Shown piece after piece: positions 51,992 to 60,616 of a stretch of 64,000 nt of DNA. The notes below the pieces were generated by a model. The model was not told the DNA's origin, did not search any database, and saw nothing but the letters and a program-made list of their open reading frames with translations. The translations under genes were made by a program, and so were the position numbers. The stretch is taken from positions 248,177 through 312,176 of the forward strand of contig NZ_AZMV01000002.1 of the NCBI RefSeq assembly GCF_000522505.1. Direction: 5' to 3'. Origin of the DNA: Bifidobacterium moukalabense DSM 27321. Lineage in GTDB: Bacteria; Actinomycetota; Actinomycetes; Actinomycetales; Bifidobacteriaceae. Numbering within the stretch: the stretch's first letter is position 1; each line of letters opens with the position of its first letter.

Positions 51992-54900
51992 ATGGGCAAG
52001 TCAGCGCAGCCGAGACGGACCGCGACCTCACGGTCGTACGAGAGGTCCCGCAAGATCGGCGCGATGTTCCGCAGACTGATGCCGTCCGGCAAGGGGCAAT
52101 GGATGACGCCGATCATCATGCTGCTGCTCTTGCTGGGCATCGTGGCCGGCGCGCTGATCATCAGTTCGGTGACCCAGCAGCATGTGCGGCTTGACGACGG
52201 CACCGTGTGGATCACCTCGCTGAAGGACCGCAAGGCCGCGCGGTTCAATGTGAAGGTCAAGGACACCGACGCGGGCGTCTCCTCGTCCGCCGCACGGTTC
52301 GACGTGGCCCAGCATGACGGCGACACCGTGCTTCTGGAAGGTACGAAGGCCAGTCATATCGCGGCCTCCACCGTCAGCGAGGACGGCGATACCGCCATCA
52401 AGGCGGACATGCAGACGTTGGTCGGCGGAAACACCATCGCCTTCATCAACGTGAAGACCGGCAACGTATGGGCGGGTGCCTCGTCCGATGTGAAATCCGT
52501 GAACCCGACCACCGCGTCACCGAAGATGAAGCTCGGGGCGGGCGGTAGAATCGCCGTGACCCATGACGGCGCGGTCTACGGCTATCGGCAGTCCGACGGC
52601 GCGATCCTGAAAATGGACGGACCGCAGGCAACGCCCGCCAAGGTGGCGGAAATCGGTGCAGGCCAACGATTGCAGGCGGATTCCTTCACCGTGGTGGCGG
52701 ATACCCCTGTGCTCGCTTCCGGCAATGCGATCCATTGGCCGGACGGCAATGCGGAGGTCTCGATGCGTGGCACGCTCACCCTGCAGGCACCGCCCACGGA
52801 CGGCAGGCAGAGCGGTTGGGTGGCCGCCGCGGGCCAACGTGGGCTGGTTACGGTCGATCTGAAGGCCACGAATCCGACACCCGTGGAAACCTCCAACTCC
52901 GGCAAGGGCAACGCCGCACAGCCCGTATCCACCAACGGCTGCGTATCCGCCGCCTGGAGCCAGAAGGCGAACAACTACCTGCGCGTATGCTCGGCGCATG
53001 ACGGGAAGCCGCAATTCAAATCCCTACAGAACGTGAACGCCACCTCCGAACTCGTGTTCCGAGCCAACCATCGTCTGACGGTGCTCAACGACGTGGTCAA
53101 CGGCAACGTGTGGAATCCGCAGGAATCCACGAAGGTCATCAAGATCCAGTGGAACAAGGTGCAGACGCAGCAGACGAAGCAGCAGGAGCAGAACACCGAC
53201 AGTGCCAACAACCGGCATAACTTCAGCAAGACCTGCTCGTCACAGTCCGGTCAGATCAAGGCGGAGGACGATATGTTCGGCGTCCGGGCCGGCTCGTCGC
53301 AGATCCTCGACGTGCTGCGTAACGACGAACAGACCGATTGCTCGGTACTGCGCATCACCTCGGCGAGTGCGCCGGACGGCGGCGACGTCACCGTCTCGCC
53401 CATATATGACGGCCGATATCTGCAGCTGAACGCCACGTCCGCAAGTGCGGGAACGGTGACGTTCAGCTACGAGATCAGCGACGGCCGCGGCCAGACGTCG
53501 AGCGCCATCGTGACCTTGAACATCACCGACGGGGCCGATCTTGCGCCGGTCCAGACCGATACGCCGCCGGAGACCGACGTGGAGCAGGGCGCCACGTACA
53601 CGACGAACGCGCTGGGCAGCTTCGCCGACCCGGACGGCGATCCGCTGACGCTGGTTTCCGCGGTGCCGACCAACACCGACCAGGTGACGGTCTCCACCCG
53701 AGCGGACGGACAGCTGGTATTCAACGCCGGTTCGATGATGTCCGGCAGGGCAAGCATCGAAGTGAGCGTGTCCGATGGCGAGCAGACCGGCACCGGCACA
53801 CTGTATTTCTCGGTGAAGCCGGCCAACACGCTGGGGGCCGTGATCGATCCGGTGGTCAGGCAGACCACGCCCGATACGCGCACCACGGTGTCGCTCAAAC
53901 AGTATGTGCACGGCACTTCCGCCGAACCGGCGCAGCTGACCGCGGTGGAGACGCCGAACGGAGCCTCGACCACCATGAACGCGACGGATATGTCGTTCAC
54001 GTTCACCGCCGCGAATCCGGGCACCTACTATGTGCCGTACACCATTACGCAGGGATCGATTCCCACGACTGGCCTGGCGCGTGTGGAAGTGCAGGCCGTG
54101 ACCGGCGATTCCGCCAAGCCGGTGGCCGCCAATGACGTCGCGCTGCTCGGGGCGGACAACACCGCCATCGTGGAGCCGCTTTCCAATGACGTCGATCCGA
54201 TGGGCGGCGTACTGTCGGTCACCTCCGTGAAGGCCGACGCGGCCAGCGGCATCAAAACCGGCGTGGTCAGCAACAAGCGCGTGTACATCACCGCCCGCCA
54301 GATGCCGACCAGGCCGGTGCAGCTCACCTACAGCGTGGCGAATGCGGCCGGATCGTCGACCGGCACCATCGTGCTGCAGCCGCCGGCATTGACCACCGCG
54401 AATTCCGTGCCGAAGGCCGACAACATCGACGCACAGGTACGTACCGACGGCATCGTGTCCGTCGACGTGCTCGACCACGTCACCTATTCGGACGGCACCA
54501 CGGTAAGCCTGCAGAACAACCTGCAGTATGACAGGGGCACGTTCAAGGGTCTGGTGTTCGTTTCCGGCGACACCGTGCGGTATCAGGCCTCCGACCAGAC
54601 CGGCACGTTCCCCGTGACGTACACCGTCAAAGACAATCTCGACAATGCCGCCTCCGGAACGATCACCTTCACCGTGCATCAGAAAGACGCCTCCAACAAG
54701 ACCGCACCGACGCCGTCCGATGCGGAGGCGCAGGTGGCCGCCGGGCAGAAGGTGCGGATTCCGATCACGCTGACCGGCATCGACTCCGATGGCGACGACG
54801 ATCAGCTGCTGGGACTGGGCAACAAGGCGCCGCAGCTGGGCCGCATCACCGAAGTCGGCGCGACCTATCTGGTGTATGAGGCGTATGCGGACTCCTCCGG

Positions 54901-57900
54901 CACCGACACCTTCTCGTATGCCGTCGAGGATTGGACCGGACAGCGCGCGCAGGCGCAGATCCGCGTCGGCGTGTTCAGATCGGGCACCGATTCCGGCGTG
55001 TACGCGCGTGACGACGAGATCACACTGCGACCGAACACCGCGGCCACCGTGCCGGTCTCGCAGAACGACATCTCCGGAGACAACACGGACCTCACCGTCG
55101 ACCGTAACGTGGAATCACAGGGCATCGATGGCGTGAAGGTGAAGGACAACACGCTCTCGTTCACCACCCCGAAGCAGTCGGGAACGTATTACGTCATCTA
55201 TACGGTGAAGGACAAGGCTGGCCTTTCCGACACGGCCACGCTGACGGTGAACGTCGATGAGCACGCGACCATCGAACCGCCGACGGCCTACGATTACCGT
55301 GTGCCGTCCTCCGCGACGATCGATAGGAAGTCGGTCGACGTCGACGTGTCGCGCTGGATCGCGAACCCGTCCGGCACCGCCGACGAACTGCGGGTCGGCG
55401 TGGACGCCTCCGCCGCCGACCATGCGCGGGTGAAGGGCGACAGGAAGTCCACCGTGATCACGGTGGATCTGACCGACGAGGCGCGTGCGGTGCCGTATAC
55501 GGTGACGAACACCACGGAAAACATCACCTCCACCGCATTCATCCAGGTGCCGGCATACGGCGTCTTCCCGCCGACGCTACGCCCGAAGGCGCCGGCGTTG
55601 AAGGTGAACGCGCGTGAGACGATCACCATCAACATCGCCGATTACGTACGCGTCGGCGCCGGCAAGACCGCCTACGTGGACGGTGCAGGTTCGGTGAGCG
55701 CCACCAAAGCCGGCAACGACGACCTATATGTGAACGACCAGACGCTCAAGTTCACCGCGCCAAAGGATTACGCGGGTCCCGCCTCGATCACGTTCACCGC
55801 CGTCGACGGCAAGCACGGCAAGAACGACAAGGTGAAGATTGTCAATTCGGCGGTGCTGACCCTGCCGATCACCGTGGTCGGCCGTGACGTGCCCGCGCCG
55901 ACCTTCTCCTCCACCACGGTGGATGTGGTGGCCGGCGAAGACCCCACCACCATCGACCTGACCGCCCTGACGCATTCGCCGTCCGGAGCGTACGACGATG
56001 AAAGGGAATACACGTATTCCGGTGGGGTCTCCTCCGATCAGGTGGCCACAAACGTGAGCCCCGATGGCAAACTGGCGGTGAGCGCCGACAGGGCGGCGGC
56101 GCCGGGAACCACGGTGAGCGTGCCGATCACCATCTCCTATGCGAAGGGTAGCGTACAAGCCGGCGTGACCGTGCGTGTGGTGGCCTCCACCAGGCCGATA
56201 GCGCGTATCGGCGCGAAGAGCCTGAAGGTCAAGGCCGGGTCGAGCGAACAGGTGAACGTGCTGGCCGATGCCTATAATCCGTTCCCTGACACCGCGCTCA
56301 CCGTGACGGGATGCCAGAGCGATGGATCCGCCAGACTGATGGTGGATTGCCCCGCCAACGGAGTGATATCGATCACGGCGGCCTCCGATATCGGCGCAAG
56401 CACGAACCATGTGATCGTGACCGTGCGTGACGCCACCAGGACCAAGGAACGCGAAGTGACCGGGACCATCAGCGTTTCGGTGACGGACAGGCCGGAAGCC
56501 CCACTGCTCTCCCCCATCGCCGGCGACCCCCAGGATGGCGCGGTGAACCTGAGCTGGACGGCCGGCTCCTCGAACGGCAGCCCGATCACCGAATACAGGG
56601 TGTCGTGGACGGGCGACGCCTCCGGCGAGAAATCATGCGGCACGGTGACCGCCTGCCAGGTGACGGGGCTCACCAACGGCAGGAAGTACACGTTCACCGT
56701 CACGGCGCAGAACGAGGTCGGCTGGTCCAATCCATCGAACGCCGTTGACGGGCAACCCGACAAGATACCTTCCGCGCCGGAAGACGTGAGGGCCGAAGCC
56801 AACGGTAACATCGTGGCCGTGACATGGTCGGCGCCGCAGGGCAACTTCTCGGAAGTCACCGAATACGAGGTGACCCTGACGGGCGACGGCATATCCAAGA
56901 GGGAGAGCACCTCCGCGACCGCCGTCAACTTCAACTTCGAGAACAACGCCATCAAGGACGGCATGTCCATAAGCGCGACCGTGCGGGCCAGGAACAGGGT
57001 GAACTGGAGCCAGCCCTCCCAGGCCTCGAACGCCATCACGCCACGGGGAGTCCCGGACAAGCCGACCGTCACCGCCGTGCAGCAGGGCGAGCGGATCGTC
57101 GTCTCCGGCAAGCTCGGCGACATGCGCAACGCAGGCTGTGAAGCCGTCACCGTGAGTTTCGCCGGCATCGACACCGGTGTGGCATGCGGATCGTCGGATG
57201 TCTCCGCAACCTTCGACATCGTCGACTCCTGGTATTACCAAAGCTTCACGCCGACGATCACGTTGACCACCAAATACGCCGGAACCGTCACCGCGCAGGG
57301 CGACGCCATCACGCCCGACGTCAAGCCCGACAAGCCGACCGGTGTCAGGGTCGCTCCCGAAGGCGACCATTGCGTGGCTTCATGGAACGCCGCCGGCAGG
57401 CATCATGACGGCTTCATCGTGAACGTGCCGAAGCAGGGCAACACCCCGACCACGAGCCTCGGCACCACCTATCCGCTTGAACGATGGGGCAGCTGCGGCA
57501 CCGTGACCGTGTGGCAGACCTTCAAGGGTCATACCAGCGATCCGGAACAGGCCAGCAACGGCGAAATCGGCAACAAGGTCCAGGCGTCTATCACCCTGCC
57601 GTCGCTGTATTGGGACAATGGCGACGCCAATGTCATCCATGTCTCCGGCGGCGCCGTGAACGCCTATAACCAGGCCGTGACCGTGACCATAGTCCTATCG
57701 GACGAATCCAAGAAACCGTACTCGTTCGAATGGCATCCGGGCCTCACGACCACGTTGGACGCCTCGACGCTGCCGCAAGGTTCCTCATACTCCTGGCTCG
57801 TCAAGGTGGAGGGCACCACCGACAAGGCGATCGACAACACGCAGCAAAGCCATACCGAGCTCAAGGACGGCGACAGATACAAGGCCCCTTCGCCCAGCCC

Positions 57901-58069
57901 GTCCACGCCGGATTCCTCAGGCGGATCGCAAGGCGGGGCCGGTACGCCTTCGGCATCGACGGCCTCGCTGTTCTCGGCGGAACGCGGCCATCCCTGGGTC
58001 AGGGAGATCCGCCTGCTGCGGCAATCGCCGAACAGCCAACCCGCCGAACAGCCCATCATTCGCCAGTAA
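51992..58069 (+). CDS. fn3: Giant surface protein with cadherin/Ig-like and fibronectin type III domains
   Basis: A 2,025-residue protein. A basic N-terminus and one membrane helix (38-58, MTPIIMLLLLLGIVAGALIIS) anchor it with the rest outside. Residues about 60-400 look propeller-like. From about 430 to 1490 come eight or more bacterial Ig/cadherin-like units, with repeating VLRND, LSNDVDP and FADPDGDPLTL motifs. From about 1498 to 1690 are two fibronectin type III domains (SWTAGSSNGSPITEYRV; VTWSAPQGNFSEVTEYEV), with a further FN3-like region to 1900, and a disordered tail. In other bifidobacteria the corresponding FN3 protein has been reported to interact with host cytokine. GGAGAAGATCC sets the start at 51992, 34 bases after the kinase gene. 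Confidence 0.88.
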   Translation: MGKSAQPRRTATSRSYERSRKIGAMFRRLMPSGKGQWMTPIIMLLLLLGIVAGALIISSVTQQHVRLDDGTVWITSLKDRKAARFNVKVKDTDAGVSSSAARFDVAQHDGDTVLLEGTKASHIAASTVSEDGDTAIKADMQTLVGGNTIAFINVKTGNVWAGASSDVKSVNPTTASPKMKLGAGGRIAVTHDGAVYGYRQSDGAILKMDGPQATPAKVAEIGAGQRLQADSFTVVADTPVLASGNAIHWPDGNAEVSMRGTLTLQAPPTDGRQSGWVAAAGQRGLVTVDLKATNPTPVETSNSGKGNAAQPVSTNGCVSAAWSQKANNYLRVCSAHDGKPQFKSLQNVNATSELVFRANHRLTVLNDVVNGNVWNPQESTKVIKIQWNKVQTQQTKQQEQNTDSANNRHNFSKTCSSQSGQIKAEDDMFGVRAGSSQILDVLRNDEQTDCSVLRITSASAPDGGDVTVSPIYDGRYLQLNATSASAGTVTFSYEISDGRGQTSSAIVTLNITDGADLAPVQTDTPPETDVEQGATYTTNALGSFADPDGDPLTLVSAVPTNTDQVTVSTRADGQLVFNAGSMMSGRASIEVSVSDGEQTGTGTLYFSVKPANTLGAVIDPVVRQTTPDTRTTVSLKQYVHGTSAEPAQLTAVETPNGASTTMNATDMSFTFTAANPGTYYVPYTITQGSIPTTGLARVEVQAVTGDSAKPVAANDVALLGADNTAIVEPLSNDVDPMGGVLSVTSVKADAASGIKTGVVSNKRVYITARQMPTRPVQLTYSVANAAGSSTGTIVLQPPALTTANSVPKADNIDAQVRTDGIVSVDVLDHVTYSDGTTVSLQNNLQYDRGTFKGLVFVSGDTVRYQASDQTGTFPVTYTVKDNLDNAASGTITFTVHQKDASNKTAPTPSDAEAQVAAGQKVRIPITLTGIDSDGDDDQLLGLGNKAPQLGRITEVGATYLVYEAYADSSGTDTFSYAVEDWTGQRAQAQIRVGVFRSGTDSGVYARDDEITLRPNTAATVPVSQNDISGDNTDLTVDRNVESQGIDGVKVKDNTLSFTTPKQSGTYYVIYTVKDKAGLSDTATLTVNVDEHATIEPPTAYDYRVPSSATIDRKSVDVDVSRWIANPSGTADELRVGVDASAADHARVKGDRKSTVITVDLTDEARAVPYTVTNTTENITSTAFIQVPAYGVFPPTLRPKAPALKVNARETITINIADYVRVGAGKTAYVDGAGSVSATKAGNDDLYVNDQTLKFTAPKDYAGPASITFTAVDGKHGKNDKVKIVNSAVLTLPITVVGRDVPAPTFSSTTVDVVAGEDPTTIDLTALTHSPSGAYDDEREYTYSGGVSSDQVATNVSPDGKLAVSADRAAAPGTTVSVPITISYAKGSVQAGVTVRVVASTRPIARIGAKSLKVKAGSSEQVNVLADAYNPFPDTALTVTGCQSDGSARLMVDCPANGVISITAASDIGASTNHVIVTVRDATRTKEREVTGTISVSVTDRPEAPLLSPIAGDPQDGAVNLSWTAGSSNGSPITEYRVSWTGDASGEKSCGTVTACQVTGLTNGRKYTFTVTAQNEVGWSNPSNAVDGQPDKIPSAPEDVRAEANGNIVAVTWSAPQGNFSEVTEYEVTLTGDGISKRESTSATAVNFNFENNAIKDGMSISATVRARNRVNWSQPSQASNAITPRGVPDKPTVTAVQQGERIVVSGKLGDMRNAGCEAVTVSFAGIDTGVACGSSDVSATFDIVDSWYYQSFTPTITLTTKYAGTVTAQGDAITPDVKPDKPTGVRVAPEGDHCVASWNAAGRHHDGFIVNVPKQGNTPTTSLGTTYPLERWGSCGTVTVWQTFKGHTSDPEQASNGEIGNKVQASITLPSLYWDNGDANVIHVSGGAVNAYNQAVTVTIVLSDESKKPYSFEWHPGLTTTLDASTLPQGSSYSWLVKVEGTTDKAIDNTQQSHTELKDGDRYKAPSPSPSTPDSSGGSQGGAGTPSASTASLFSAERGHPWVREIRLLRQSPNSQPAEQPIIRQ

Positions 58070-58091
58070 CCCAAGCAACGGAGGAGATTCC

Positions 58092-59381
58092 ATGAGCAAT
58101 GCATTCGACGATGCCACCCATCTGAGCGAGCGCAGCAACGAATCGTACCAGAAGCAGAGCTTCACCGTACCGGACCTGCCGGAACGTCGGGAGGCCGAAT
58201 CCCATGAATCCGCCGACGCGGACGGCACGGTATTGAGCACGCACGATGCAGCGACCTCGGTGACGTCGAATGCCCCGACCTCCACCGCCACTCCGACCTC
58301 CACCGCCACTCCGGTCGAACAGACGACCTCGCAGCAGACGGCGACCGAACGGCTGCCGGCCAGTCCCGATCCGGTCCGTCAACGGTCGGCGCCGGAAATC
58401 ATGGATACCGGCATGATGCCGACCGCCAGCGCCGATATCGCGGAATTCCATGACAAGTTCGCCACCTTGGCGGAGAACGTCTCCAAGGTGGTGGTCGGCA
58501 AGGTCAACCCGATCCGTCAATGCATCACCGCCATGGTGGTGGGCGGCCACGTGCTGCTCGAAGACAATCCGGGCACCGGCAAGACCCAATTGGCGCGAGG
58601 CCTGGCCAACTCCATCGATATGTCGTTCAAACGCATCCAGTTCACGCCGGACCTGCTGCCGTCCGACGTGGTCGGCGTAACCTATTACGACCAGAAACGA
58701 AGCGAATTCGAGTATCGCGAAGGCCCGGTCTTCGCCTCCGTCGTGCTCGCCGACGAGATCAACCGCGCCTCGCCGAAGACGCAGTCCGCACTGCTCGAGG
58801 TCATGGAGGAGCAGAAGGTCACCGTCGACGGCGTGACCCATGCCGTACCGCAACCGTTCATGGTGATCGCAACGCAGAATCCGATCGAGCAGCTCGGCAC
58901 CTACAAGCTGCCGGAGGCGCAGATGGACCGCTTCCTCATCAAAACCGCCATCGGCTATCCGAGCCATGATGTGAGCGTCGACATTCTGCGCCAGGTCAAC
59001 GTCACCGATCGCGCGGCCACCGTGCATCACGTACTTTCCGGCGGCGACGTGCTGCGCATGCGTGCCATCAGCGAGACCGTGCGTCTCGACGATGCGATCA
59101 TCGAATACATCGTTCGACTGGTCGAAGCGACCCGTCATAACGAAAAGATCCAAGTGGGCTCCTCCATGCGCGGCGCGCTGGCGCTCACCCGCTGCGCCCG
59201 CGTGTGGGCCGCCGCCGACGGCCGCGGCTATGTGGTGCCGGACGATGTGAAGGACCTGGCGGTCTCCGTGCTTGCGCACCGCATCACACTCACCGCGGAA
59301 GCCACGTTCGCCGGCTCCACACCGGAGCAGATGATCGCGCAGATCCTCGAGGAAGTGCCGACCCCGACCCTGGGAGCCTGA
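58092..59381 (+). CDS. MoxR-family AAA+ ATPase
   Basis: A 429-residue chaperone-like ATPase. After a disordered Thr/Ala-rich N-terminus (about 110 residues) it has Walker A EDNPGTGKTQLARG, Walker B LADEINRASPKTQSALLEVMEE, sensor AT-QNPIEQLGTYKLPEAQMDRF and the C-terminal lid domain. MoxR ATPases usually work with DUF58 and transglutaminase-like partners, which are the next two genes. They help assemble or activate large complexes, here perhaps the surface protein upstream. GGAGGAGATTCC precedes ATG 58092. Confidence 0.93.
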   Translation: MSNAFDDATHLSERSNESYQKQSFTVPDLPERREAESHESADADGTVLSTHDAATSVTSNAPTSTATPTSTATPVEQTTSQQTATERLPASPDPVRQRSAPEIMDTGMMPTASADIAEFHDKFATLAENVSKVVVGKVNPIRQCITAMVVGGHVLLEDNPGTGKTQLARGLANSIDMSFKRIQFTPDLLPSDVVGVTYYDQKRSEFEYREGPVFASVVLADEINRASPKTQSALLEVMEEQKVTVDGVTHAVPQPFMVIATQNPIEQLGTYKLPEAQMDRFLIKTAIGYPSHDVSVDILRQVNVTDRAATVHHVLSGGDVLRMRAISETVRLDDAIIEYIVRLVEATRHNEKIQVGSSMRGALALTRCARVWAAADGRGYVVPDDVKDLAVSVLAHRITLTAEATFAGSTPEQMIAQILEEVPTPTLGA

Positions 59382-59395
59382 GAAGGATGGTTGCG

Positions 59396-60616
59396 ATGCA
59401 GGATTCCCGAATAGTGCGGCGCAGACGAACCATGACACGGTTCCTGCGCCGCGTCGGACACCGGCTGAGACGCCTGTTCACCGCATACGTCTCACCGTTG
59501 GGCTGGGCGGTGGCGGTACTGGCCGTGACCGCACTGGCCACGTTCGCGATCCTCGGCTGGCATGAGCTGCTTGCCATGGCGACGGCGTACCTGCTGATGC
59601 TGTTTGCCGCGATACTGATGTCGTTGGGCAACACGTCGTTCTCCGCCTCCATCGACGTATCCGACAGGCGCGTGACCGTGGGCGACACGGTACAGGTGAG
59701 GGTGGCCATCGACAATCCCGGCAATACGCCGACCGCTTCGGCACGTGGCGACCTGCCGATAGGAGATAACCACGAACGGTTCACCATTCCGATGCTCGCG
59801 GCGGGCCAGTCGCGTCAGACCGACGTGGAGTTCACCGCCATGGCGCGTGCGGTGCTGCCGGTCGGCCCCCTGTCGATCCGCAAAGGCGACCCATTCGGCC
59901 TGGTACGCCACGAAAAACGACTCGTCGACCGGATCCAGGTGTTCATTCACCCACCGACCGTGACGCTCAATACGTTGAACGCCGGCATCCAACGCGACCT
60001 CGAAGGGCAGCCGAGCGGCGAGATCGTGGATGACGATCTTGACTTCTACGGCCTACGCGAATACGAGCCGGGCGATGACGTGCGCAATGTGCACTGGCTG
60101 AGCTCCGCGAAAATCGGTTCGCTGATGATCCGCCAATATGAGGCCACACGACGCACCGACACCGCCATGGGCATCAGCGTGAACCCCGACGACTATACCG
60201 ACGCCCAGGAATTCGAGCTGGCCGTGTCGATCCACGCCTCCATCGGCGTGCAATGCCTGCTGCAGAACCGCCCGCTGACCGCACACGCCGGCGACGAGCA
60301 CACCACACCACGCAACGCCACGGCGTTCCTGGATTCCTGCAGCGCCATCGAACCGAACCTCGACGATAATCCGAACCTGGCGCAGGGCACGCTCGAATAC
60401 GCCGCCGACGCCTCGTTCTACTACTTCACCGTCGGCCGGCTCAAGGACGTGGACGAGATCAAGCACATGGCGCTCGCATTGCCCCGTTCCGCAACCTGCG
60501 TGGTGTTGCAGGCCGCCGTCGGGCAGCAACGCGCCATACGAAGATTCCCGAACTTCACCCTAGCCACGGTCGGCGATCTGAACGATCTGCCGATGATCAT
60601 GGGGGTGCTGTCATGA
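59396..60616 (+). CDS. DUF58-domain membrane protein
   Basis: A 406-residue protein. Two adjacent membrane helices (about 38-80, LGWAVAVLAVTALATFAILG and LLAMATAYLLMLFAAILMSLG) follow a very basic start. The DUF58 signature REYEPGDDVRNVHWLSSAKIGSLMIRQYE lies at about 217-245, preceded by a beta-rich part with FGLVRHEK. DUF58 proteins carry a vWA-like fold and pair with MoxR ATPases. ATG 59396 is chosen because AGAAGG stands at a proper distance; ATG 59387 is too close to it. Its stop overlaps the next start as ATGA. Confidence 0.88.
   Translation: MQDSRIVRRRRTMTRFLRRVGHRLRRLFTAYVSPLGWAVAVLAVTALATFAILGWHELLAMATAYLLMLFAAILMSLGNTSFSASIDVSDRRVTVGDTVQVRVAIDNPGNTPTASARGDLPIGDNHERFTIPMLAAGQSRQTDVEFTAMARAVLPVGPLSIRKGDPFGLVRHEKRLVDRIQVFIHPPTVTLNTLNAGIQRDLEGQPSGEIVDDDLDFYGLREYEPGDDVRNVHWLSSAKIGSLMIRQYEATRRTDTAMGISVNPDDYTDAQEFELAVSIHASIGVQCLLQNRPLTAHAGDEHTTPRNATAFLDSCSAIEPNLDDNPNLAQGTLEYAADASFYYFTVGRLKDVDEIKHMALALPRSATCVVLQAAVGQQRAIRRFPNFTLATVGDLNDLPMIMGVLS

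Noticed and set aside
53240-54679. A 479-codon minus-strand frame inside the giant FN3 protein gene
   Set aside because: Arg/His/Gly-rich antisense translation of the Ig-repeat region with no motif and no ribosome site.
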